From Gammaproteobacteria bacterium (GTDB lineage Bacteria > Pseudomonadota > Gammaproteobacteria > Nitrosococcales > Methylophagaceae), in assembly GCA_002402245.1 (NCBI GenBank), contig NVVP01000046.1, positions 4,848 through 19,823 on the forward strand: 14,976 nt of DNA. Reading direction: 5' to 3'. Position 1 is the stretch's first letter. Each line of letters opens with the position of its first letter. This document shows, piece after piece, positions 7,862 through 13,623 of this stretch. Under the pieces are notes generated by a model, which saw nothing but the letters and a program-made list of their open reading frames with translations, was not told where the DNA came from and searched no databases. Position numbers and translations under genes: made by a program.

Positions 7862-8837
7862 GTTTGGCCTCAAACAGTTTAACTAATATCAGTAATAATA
7901 GGGCTAGAAATGCCAATAGGTAACAGTAATTAGCCAAGCTATAGTTGGGTGTCTTTTGTTGGTATTGCAAAGGACTATTTTCTAGTTTATCTACTTGTTC
8001 AATAGCTGCTTGCAGTGAATCACTAGTATCAATTTCATAAGATTGATAGGGTATTTTTAATGAAGTGAAAAACTTATCAAGATAGCGTTCAGGCATGACT
8101 CTAGGATTATCATCGGTAGATGAATCGGGTGTTGAGCTGATACTTAAGCCATTCTCTGTCCTTAAGAAAAACCAATATAGGCTGACTTGATAACGTTCAA
8201 ACCAATCACGCAATGTTTTTTGAGCACGGTGATCTAATGTGGCAGCACCATCAGAGACTAATATGACCACACGTGATCCTGTATGGGCTTGATCTTTAAA
8301 ATAGCTAAGCCCCATAGCTAAGCCTTTTGCCACATTGGTGAAAGCAAGACCTTGTGTATCTAGACTATTGATAGCAGCTTGAATCGCCGGCTTACTTTCA
8401 GTCAGAGGAATAGTATAAAAAGGTTGGGTACTAAAGCCGACTACAGCGAATAAATCATGGGGTCGTTTATCAACAAATCGAGATAGTAATCCACGTGCTG
8501 CATGTGCTTTTGATTGTTCATCTTTTGAAGGTGATCGCCCGCCAAAGGTTTCATTCATACTGGCACTGCGATCTAAGACAAATACAATATGAGCGCCATT
8601 ACCCGTTTTAGAAATAGTACGGTAGCGAATAGATAAATCAGCCAAGCCAATAATAATAGCTAAAAAAGCCAAGCAACCTAAAAAACGAATTAGTCTCTGT
8701 AGCCAAATACTCAATGAATTAAGTGGAATCAATGCCGTCCATGCTGTCGGTCTCTTTTCAAAGGCTGTCGTTATGAAAGGTAATAAGATAAGAGGTAATA
8801 ACAGTAAATACCAAGGGCTGTTTAGATATAAGCCCAT
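7851..8837 (-). CDS. mxaC: MxaC, membrane VWA-domain protein for methanol dehydrogenase maturation
   Basis: BatA-like inner-membrane protein of 328 residues, required in studied methylotrophs for calcium loading of methanol dehydrogenase. Two N-terminal TM segments (about 9-24 and 52-68) precede a VWA domain with an intact MIDAS: DRSAS at 89-93, a T in AFTNVAKGLAMG and the SDGAA aspartate. A third TM segment lies at about 304-321, followed by a short charged tail (KLFEAKHDD). The domain order should place the VWA fold on the periplasmic side, as in the Bat proteins; this is inferred. The start ATG abuts the mxaA stop with no gap (TAGATG), and the 3' end overlaps mxaK, so expression is tightly coupled. 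Confidence 0.9.
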   Translation of the reverse strand: MGLYLNSPWYLLLLPLILLPFITTAFEKRPTAWTALIPLNSLSIWLQRLIRFLGCLAFLAIIIGLADLSIRYRTISKTGNGAHIVFVLDRSASMNETFGGRSPSKDEQSKAHAARGLLSRFVDKRPHDLFAVVGFSTQPFYTIPLTESKPAIQAAINSLDTQGLAFTNVAKGLAMGLSYFKDQAHTGSRVVILVSDGAATLDHRAQKTLRDWFERYQVSLYWFFLRTENGLSISSTPDSSTDDNPRVMPERYLDKFFTSLKIPYQSYEIDTSDSLQAAIEQVDKLENSPLQYQQKTPNYSLANYCYLLAFLALLLLILVKLFEAKHDD

Positions 8838-9770
8838 CTATTTAATTACTTTATCTGCTAACGCTAATTGACGGCATAATTTGATTAAATAGGCATAAAG
8901 TGATTCATCAGCTTGGTGACCCATAAAGATTATTTGGTCAGAGAATTGAAAAAAATCATTTATTTCTATTGATAACACATCAAACTGAGCTTGTTGTTCT
9001 AAAAATAAGTCTAGCTGATGGGTAAATACGATATGGCCTGCTCGACTGTTAAATGCACAATGAACTGCTTGAATAGCAGCAACCGAGGCATTACTTGATT
9101 GTTTGTTAAGCTGGTTAATTTGATGACGAGCTAAATGGAAAGGGGAGATTGACCATAAAGTAATATGGCCTGCTAAATAAAGCCAGAATAAAAACAGTAG
9201 GGTGAATAGAGCTACTAACAGGTAGATAAAGTGCCTTTTTGAGGCTAAGTCTATTTTTTGGGGAGTAATATCAGCTTGCATAAAATCACTAGTATCTCCG
9301 CCTGACGGCGTTAATTCTTTTAACGGCGAGCTAATGAATGACCAAGGTGGAATGGTTAATGTGCTTATCTTCTTATTATTTGAAAAGCTAAGTTCAATGG
9401 CTGGAATGACTAAGTGATGAACATCAAGTGGAGCGTAAAATGTTTGGTAGTCGAATGACAGAGTATAACGGTTAGTCTCACCATTTGAACTGACTGAGTT
9501 GCTTACTTTATTTAATACTAACCAATAGCTAAGCTTACCTTCACTAGGAAGAGATGAGCTAGTAAGGCTAAACGATTTAGGGGTAATAATGGTGTATTGA
9601 TGAGAAATAATATCACCGACTAAAATACCAAAATCACGACCTAATACTGACTTGGTCACAATAGGTGCTGAGATGATTGAGTCATCATGTGTTTCAGTAT
9701 TTGTTTCAGATAAGGCCATATTGCAGTAAGACAATAGAAGACAAAATAGTTGAATGATTAGATAACGCAT
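8838..9770 (-). CDS. mxaA: MxaA, methanol dehydrogenase calcium-insertion accessory protein
   Basis: Bitopic membrane protein of 310 residues. A signal peptide (about 1-20) leads into a periplasmic beta-rich domain with GRDFGILVGDIISHQYTI (44-61), a region typical of MxaA and somewhat like BatD. A single TM segment follows at about 181-203 (FIYLLVALFTLLFLFWLYLA), then a cytosolic helical tail of about 105 residues. Mutants of the homologous gene in Methylobacterium and Paracoccus make inactive, calcium-poor enzyme; that is family knowledge, not seen here. ATG 9770 has AAGGTG about 11 bases upstream. It lies 21 bases after mxaS and abuts mxaC. Confidence 0.88.
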   Translation of the reverse strand: MRYLIIQLFCLLLSYCNMALSETNTETHDDSIISAPIVTKSVLGRDFGILVGDIISHQYTIITPKSFSLTSSSLPSEGKLSYWLVLNKVSNSVSSNGETNRYTLSFDYQTFYAPLDVHHLVIPAIELSFSNNKKISTLTIPPWSFISSPLKELTPSGGDTSDFMQADITPQKIDLASKRHFIYLLVALFTLLFLFWLYLAGHITLWSISPFHLARHQINQLNKQSSNASVAAIQAVHCAFNSRAGHIVFTHQLDLFLEQQAQFDVLSIEINDFFQFSDQIIFMGHQADESLYAYLIKLCRQLALADKVIK

Positions 9771-9791
9771 AGAGAGTAATACACCTTGATA

Positions 9792-10595
9792 TTAAGCTGA
9801 AAAATAACGGCTCATTTGAGTAGTCGAAAAGGTATCGATTAACCAAAAAACACGGGATTGATAGCGTAAGAAGTGATGCTCTAAATACTGTTTACGGTGT
9901 TGATAGGCCTGCTTAATATTCTGCTTTTGTTTTGGCGTTACAAATACAAGAGATGGCTGACCGGTTTCAAGATCAGCCAATTCAATAAAGCGCCAAAGCG
10001 GATAATTGTTATATTCAGCCGACTGCCACAATACGATGGGTACCACAATATGTGCTGATAATGAGGACATTAACTGATGTAAGTTTGATTCAGGCCAGTG
10101 ACAGTCAGAAATTAGAAAAATAAGCGCTGGTTTCTTTGGTAGAATTCGATTTACAGATGTAAATGAAGAGGCATCATTGATTGTCAGGGCCGGATTAATC
10201 AATTCATCTATTAAGCTTTCTTCTGAAGTAATTGCGTTAATCTCATCATTAAAAAGATAGCAACTGAAATCATCACCCGAGGCATTAACGGAAGACTGAC
10301 AATGAGAAAAAAACTGCTGTATTAACTCAGGTTTTTTATCTAATGTCATGGATGATGAACCATCGATAAGCAAGAGCACATCAATCTGACTGCGTTGTCG
10401 ATAACTACGAATATGAATTTGCTCAAAAGGATCACTTAGGCTCGCTTTTAAATCCATTGCCGATAAGTTAGGTTCAGATAAAAAAAGGCTTTTTTTATAG
10501 AAATCAGAACCGGCACCTCGTTGCTGACTTTTATGTCCTCCAGTCATTAAATTTCTGACTAAATGACTTACTTTGTAGTTAAACGTTTCGTTCAT
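9792..10595 (-). CDS. mxaS: MxaS, DUF58/VWA-like accessory protein
   Basis: Soluble DUF58-family protein of 267 residues, the usual partner of MoxR-type ATPases. The DUF58 region (about 25-65) has GAGSDFYKKSLF followed by DPFEQIHIRSYRQRSQ, in the place of the family's R-x-Y/DW region. A VWA-like fold then begins at LLLIDGSSSM, with the MIDAS-like DGSSS at 78-82 intact. There is no signal peptide or TM segment, so it is probably cytosolic and bound to MxaR. Its ATG overlaps the mxaR stop by 4 bases (ATGA), the tightest coupling in the cluster. Role in enzyme activation is inferred from the conserved mxaRS pairing. Confidence 0.9.
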   Translation of the reverse strand: MNETFNYKVSHLVRNLMTGGHKSQQRGAGSDFYKKSLFLSEPNLSAMDLKASLSDPFEQIHIRSYRQRSQIDVLLLIDGSSSMTLDKKPELIQQFFSHCQSSVNASGDDFSCYLFNDEINAITSEESLIDELINPALTINDASSFTSVNRILPKKPALIFLISDCHWPESNLHQLMSSLSAHIVVPIVLWQSAEYNNYPLWRFIELADLETGQPSLVFVTPKQKQNIKQAYQHRKQYLEHHFLRYQSRVFWLIDTFSTTQMSRYFSA

Positions 10596-11632
10596 GGGGC
10601 TTGAATGGTATTCAGCACGGCATGAATTAACTCGTCGATTATTTGATCACGATTAAAGTCATAAGCTGGATTTAGAAATATTCGGTGTTTAGCACAGGAG
10701 GATAAAACTGAATGGAAATCCTCTGGCACAATAGCTGTTCTACCTTTAATCCAGGCATTAACTCTAGCGGCTTTAGCCAAATAACTAATGCCTCGAGGGC
10801 CCATTCCTCCTTTTATTAGCGACTTCATGTCAACATCAGATAGGGTAATGCCATAGCTGTCTGGTTGTCTTAACGCTCGACAAAGGTGATAAGCATAATC
10901 TTGTATTAATGGGCTAGCATCAATAGTTGATTGAATCGTAGCCGCTACCTGATTGAGATCTTTAAAGTTGAGTACATCTTTGCTAACGGAGTCGATTAAT
11001 CTATCGGCATCATGATAAATCGTATTGAACATTAACTGCGTTAATAAGGCTTGGGATTCAGGTTGTTTTACTTTTAACTCCATCATAAAACGATCTCGGG
11101 CTGCAGCAGGCAGCTCAAATGTTTCATCTTTCTCAATTGAGTTTCTGTCGGCAAACACCTGTAAGTGAGGAAAGTGATGGGTTTTATTAAATGCTGTTAC
11201 GCTGCGTTCAGCCATAATGCGTAACAGTAAAGAATGTACTTGAGGACGAGCACGGTTAATCTCATTAAAAAAGAAAATAGATAAATCATTACCGTGTTTA
11301 AGAATAGGCCCTGCATCAACGGCGGGTTTGCCTTCTTTATTGATATAGGTGTAATAAATTAAATCGTGAGGCATTAAATCAACGGTGCCTTCAATACGTT
11401 CAAAGCTACCGCCAATGAGTTCTGCCACCGTTTTTAGTAATGTTGTTTTACCCACACCCACATCACCTTCCAATAGAATATGACCGCGTGATAAGGTGGC
11501 TATCATCATTAATCTCACTATTTCTTCTTGGCCTAACATGACGCTATTAACCTTTGTTTCCATTTGTTGGATAAGGTTATGCCAAGTAGACATAGATAGT
11601 TCAGCTTGATATTCAGCAGTATTAACAGCCAT
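10592..11632 (-). CDS. mxaR: MxaR, MoxR-type AAA+ ATPase
   Basis: Cytosolic AAA+ chaperone-like ATPase, the founding type of the MoxR family, thought to drive assembly or metal loading of methanol dehydrogenase. Residue landmarks: Walker A GDVGVGKTT at 56-64; Walker B FFFNEINRA at 120-128, where the usual Asp before Glu is Asn123; sensor 1 and arginine-finger region FADRNSIEKDETFELPAAAR at 160-179, continuing DRF; and the lid domain in the C-terminal third (GPRGISYLAKAARVNAWIKG). At 346 residues it is normal for MoxR. ATG 11632 lacks a good Shine-Dalgarno; ATG at codon 14 is a possible alternative. It starts about 30 bases after the mxaI terminator-like hairpin and overlaps mxaS. Confidence 0.93.
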   Translation of the reverse strand: MAVNTAEYQAELSMSTWHNLIQQMETKVNSVMLGQEEIVRLMMIATLSRGHILLEGDVGVGKTTLLKTVAELIGGSFERIEGTVDLMPHDLIYYTYINKEGKPAVDAGPILKHGNDLSIFFFNEINRARPQVHSLLLRIMAERSVTAFNKTHHFPHLQVFADRNSIEKDETFELPAAARDRFMMELKVKQPESQALLTQLMFNTIYHDADRLIDSVSKDVLNFKDLNQVAATIQSTIDASPLIQDYAYHLCRALRQPDSYGITLSDVDMKSLIKGGMGPRGISYLAKAARVNAWIKGRTAIVPEDFHSVLSSCAKHRIFLNPAYDFNRDQIIDELIHAVLNTIQAP

Positions 11633-11660
11633 ATAAGTAATCTTGTTGTTAGGAGGGGAG

Positions 11661-11700
11661 ATATAAAAATGGCTGGTTTACCTAAATGTAAACCAGCCAT
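11661..11700 (-). terminator. Strong hairpin plus T-run after mxaI (terminator or attenuator)
   Basis: A 13-base perfect stem (arms 11669-11681 and 11688-11700, 6-base loop) starts 17 bases after the mxaI stop. In the minus direction it is followed directly by TTTTTATAT, fitting a factor-independent terminator. mxaR starts only 29 bases further on, so it may act as an attenuator that lowers expression of mxaRSACKL relative to mxaFJGI, and it may also protect the mxaI 3' end. Confidence 0.82.
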
Positions 11701-11717
11701 ATCTGTTGTTCAGGTGA

Positions 11718-11990
11718 TTAATACACCCATTTTCCTGTCTTCTTAAAATTAGCAGCACGTTCAGCATTACGCTTTTCCATCGCATTCATCGAGATGGTTT
11801 GTTTTTCTAACTCTTTTTTGCTGTGCTTAGGATCGTATTTACTGCCTTTTATTTTGTCAGGAAAGTTAGGTTTTGCTTCCCAGCAATTTCCCTTAGCCTT
11901 ACATTGAGTACCATCGTATGCCATTACTGACATACCACTTGATAACAATAAAAGTGCTGAACATGCGATTGCTATTGTTTTTATTTTCAT
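11718..11990 (-). CDS. mxaI: MxaI, methanol dehydrogenase small (beta) subunit
   Basis: Small subunit of the alpha2-beta2 PQQ methanol dehydrogenase in the periplasm; it wraps against MxaF as an elongated helix. The precursor is 90 residues. A signal peptide (1-24) ends SVMA and gives a mature start YDGTQCKAKGNCWEAKP. Counting from that Tyr, the cysteines fall at 6 and 12, the positions of the known MxaI disulfide. The conserved core GSKYDPKH, the lysine-rich helix KELEKQTISMNAMEKRNAE and the ending NFKKTGKWVY are all characteristic. Presence of this gene, which xoxF clusters lack, identifies the locus as mxa. A strong AAGGAG precedes the start, fitting high expression. It is flanked by hairpins on both sides. 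Confidence 0.97.
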   Translation of the reverse strand: MKIKTIAIACSALLLLSSGMSVMAYDGTQCKAKGNCWEAKPNFPDKIKGSKYDPKHSKKELEKQTISMNAMEKRNAERAANFKKTGKWVY

Positions 11991-11996
11991 TTCTTT

Positions 11997-12002
11997 CTCC
12001 TT
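11997..12002 (-). promoter_or_regulatory. Strong ribosome-binding site of mxaI
   Basis: AAGGAG lies 6 bases before the ATG at 11990. It is the best Shine-Dalgarno match in the cluster and fits the need to make MxaI in a 1:1 ratio with abundant MxaF. Confidence 0.85.
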
Positions 12003-12029
12003 TATAGGTTTGGGACAACATAATGAATA

Positions 12030-12051
12030 GCGTTCATACCACTATGAACGC
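12030..12051 (-). repeat. Intercistronic hairpin between mxaG and mxaI
   Basis: GCGTTCATA (12030-12038) and TATGAACGC (12043-12051) form a perfect 9-base stem with a 4-base loop, 20 bases after the mxaG stop. No T-run follows in the minus direction, so it is more likely an RNA-stability or processing structure than a terminator. Confidence 0.7.
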
Positions 12052-12071
12052 CAACCACTAATTCTTAGATT

Positions 12072-12632
12072 CTATTTATTAAAGTTTTTTAGGGCTTCAG
12101 CGTAATCTGCAGGGATCTCAGCAGGTTGGTATGTGGCACGCTGTTCTTCGGTTAGCCATTTGGCTTGCTGAGGATCACCCCAGTAGATACTTCTTACCCA
12201 GGACATAATCAGTAACATTTCATCGTGAGTAAGGTTGTTATACTGCGGCCCCATCATGCTACGAGCACCGCCGTAAATTGTTTCAAACATGCCTTTATCG
12301 GTCTTATTCTTAGGGTATGTCCAATAATCATCACCTAATGCAGGGCCTAGCTTTCCTTCTGCGGTATGACCATGGCAACCAGAGCAGGCGGTGGCATATA
12401 AGTTTTCGCCAGTTTCAATGGCATGTTCATTGCCGTTATAAAGGTTTTCACCGGTGTTTAAAAATTGCTTCACCGCTTTGGTTTCTACGCCTTCTTTACC
12501 GTACTCAAAGTCCAACACTGCGCCGGTAATGGTATGCCTAAATACGATATCTGACTGTGCAATAGGGATCAGTAAGATCGAGAGGGCGAAGGTAATTCCG
12601 ATTTTTTTCATTGTGCTTTTTGGTATATTCAT
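12072..12632 (-). CDS. mxaG: MxaG, cytochrome cL, electron acceptor of methanol dehydrogenase
   Basis: Periplasmic class I c-type cytochrome that takes electrons from methanol dehydrogenase. I favour the ATG at 12632: AGGA lies 12 bases upstream, and it gives a compact signal peptide (MNIPKSTMKK then a hydrophobic run to about AQS). An in-frame ATG at 12671, abutting the mxaJ stop, would add 13 residues but has no ribosome-binding site. Counted from 12671, the haem site is CSGCH at 96-100, and a methionine in GGARSMMGP (about 139-140) is the likely axial ligand. The flanking sequences GENLYATA, LGPALGDDYWTYP and LLIMSWVRSIYWGD are typical of cytochrome cL. Sits between mxaJ and mxaI, the standard order. 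Confidence 0.94.
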   Translation of the reverse strand: MNIPKSTMKKIGITFALSILLIPIAQSDIVFRHTITGAVLDFEYGKEGVETKAVKQFLNTGENLYNGNEHAIETGENLYATACSGCHGHTAEGKLGPALGDDYWTYPKNKTDKGMFETIYGGARSMMGPQYNNLTHDEMLLIMSWVRSIYWGDPQQAKWLTEEQRATYQPAEIPADYAEALKNFNK

Positions 12633-12671
12633 TTTGGTATGATTTCCTAATGTGATCTGCATCAATTGCAT

Positions 12672-13520
12672 TTATAGCAATGGGATGCCTTCTTCTTGTA
12701 ATATTGATTTAATTTCAGAATCAGATTGTTGCAATGCAATATTAATTTCTTTTAACAAGTTTTTATCATCTCTACGCACACCAATTGATTGTTCAAAATG
12801 TTGAACAATGCCTTCGCCATCACTGGTTTTTGCTGTGGCAGAAGAGACCACCATAGTGAGAGGCTCACGTGATGATTTAACATAGCGTGCTACTTCCGGT
12901 GCCCAGACATGAGCAATATCTGCTTTACCAGAGGCGACTTCTGAAATCATCCGATCAGGTTGGTATCTAACATATTGATTACGTCTAGACTTGAAGTTAA
13001 TTAACGACATTAAGTAGTTAAAGGTTCCTTCATATTTACCAATCTCTCGTAACATTGCTTCAGACGGGCTACCAGGAACAATGGCAAATTTATTTAATGT
13101 GAGTAGGTCGGGGCTGGCCCAGCCTTTAATATTAAGTGCTGACTTTTCAGGATAGACAAATACATAGCCTGATTTATAGTAGGGCGTGCTGGTGGCTATA
13201 CGGCTATCATCACTATCAAGGCCAATAACAACATCGCATTTATTTTTGTTTAACATTTCTGTGACCAGATAAATAGCAGCCTTATCTGACCAAACAAATT
13301 CTAATTCACGGTTCATTTTTTTGGCTAATACTTTAGCAATACCATTTTCAAAGCCTTGTTCAGATTTGTTTGAATAAGGTAATTCATTAGCCGCAGCACA
13401 TACCCGTAACGTATCAGTACTTGCATATGAGTGAGCACTGAAAAGAGCCGTGCTACACAGGGCTAAGGTGCTAATAATATGAACTGTTTTTTTAGTGTTG
13501 TATGATTTTAAAATTGACAT
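12672..13520 (-). CDS. mxaJ: MxaJ, periplasmic binding-protein-like methanol dehydrogenase accessory factor
   Basis: Periplasmic type II solute-binding-protein fold of 282 residues, dedicated to methanol dehydrogenase function or assembly and not to transport. The signal peptide is about 1-33 (ends HSYA). The mature protein opens with LRVCAAANELPYSN (38-51), the signature of MxaJ and XoxJ. Other landmarks are GIAKVLAKKMNRELEFVWSD, CDVVIGLDSDDSRI and GKADIAHVWAPEVARYV. No ABC permease or ATPase is nearby. ATG 13520 has AGGAGT upstream, directly behind a strong hairpin in the mxaF-mxaJ gap. mxaG follows with no gap. MxaJ rather than XoxJ is chosen because MxaF and MxaI flank it. Confidence 0.93.
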   Translation of the reverse strand: MSILKSYNTKKTVHIISTLALCSTALFSAHSYASTDTLRVCAAANELPYSNKSEQGFENGIAKVLAKKMNRELEFVWSDKAAIYLVTEMLNKNKCDVVIGLDSDDSRIATSTPYYKSGYVFVYPEKSALNIKGWASPDLLTLNKFAIVPGSPSEAMLREIGKYEGTFNYLMSLINFKSRRNQYVRYQPDRMISEVASGKADIAHVWAPEVARYVKSSREPLTMVVSSATAKTSDGEGIVQHFEQSIGVRRDDKNLLKEINIALQQSDSEIKSILQEEGIPLL

Positions 13521-13531
13521 GTATTTTAAAT

Positions 13532-13537
13532 ACTCCT
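13532..13537 (-). promoter_or_regulatory. Ribosome-binding site of mxaJ beside a hairpin
   Basis: AGGAGT lies 11 bases before the mxaJ ATG and only 5 bases after the end of the 12-base hairpin at 13543-13571. The fold leaves the site free, but its closeness could tune mxaJ translation. Confidence 0.7.
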
Positions 13538-13542
13538 AGGTT

Positions 13543-13571
13543 GATCGGCAGTAGAAAAGCTACTGCCGATC
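13543..13571 (-). repeat. Strong intercistronic hairpin between mxaF and mxaJ
   Basis: GATCGGCAGTAG (13543-13554) and CTACTGCCGATC (13560-13571) form a perfect 12-base, half-GC stem with a 5-base loop. No T-run follows in the minus direction; instead the mxaJ ribosome-binding site follows. It is probably a 3'-end stabiliser of the abundant mxaF message or a processing site, and it may also lower read-through into mxaJ. Confidence 0.8.
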
Positions 13572-13580
13572 CGTTAGTAA

Positions 13581-13605
13581 ATTTCAGTTTTATGAATGCT
13601 GAAAT
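13581..13605 (-). repeat. Weak hairpin just after mxaF
   Basis: ATTTCAG (13581-13587) and CTGAAAT (13599-13605) can pair over 7 bases with an 11-base loop, starting 18 bases after the mxaF stop. It is AT-rich and weak alone, but it is stacked against the stronger hairpin at 13543-13571. Confidence 0.35.
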
Positions 13606-13623
13606 GTTAGCTGTAAAATCAGC

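Noticed and set aside
12317..12642. Two overlapping plus-strand open frames opposite mxaG
   Set aside because: Antisense to the haem-binding cytochrome gene, with no family features.
12672..13520. Ordinary ABC-transporter amino-acid binding protein
   Set aside because: The LRVCAAANELPYSN signature and the position between mxaF and mxaG identify MxaJ; no transporter genes are near.
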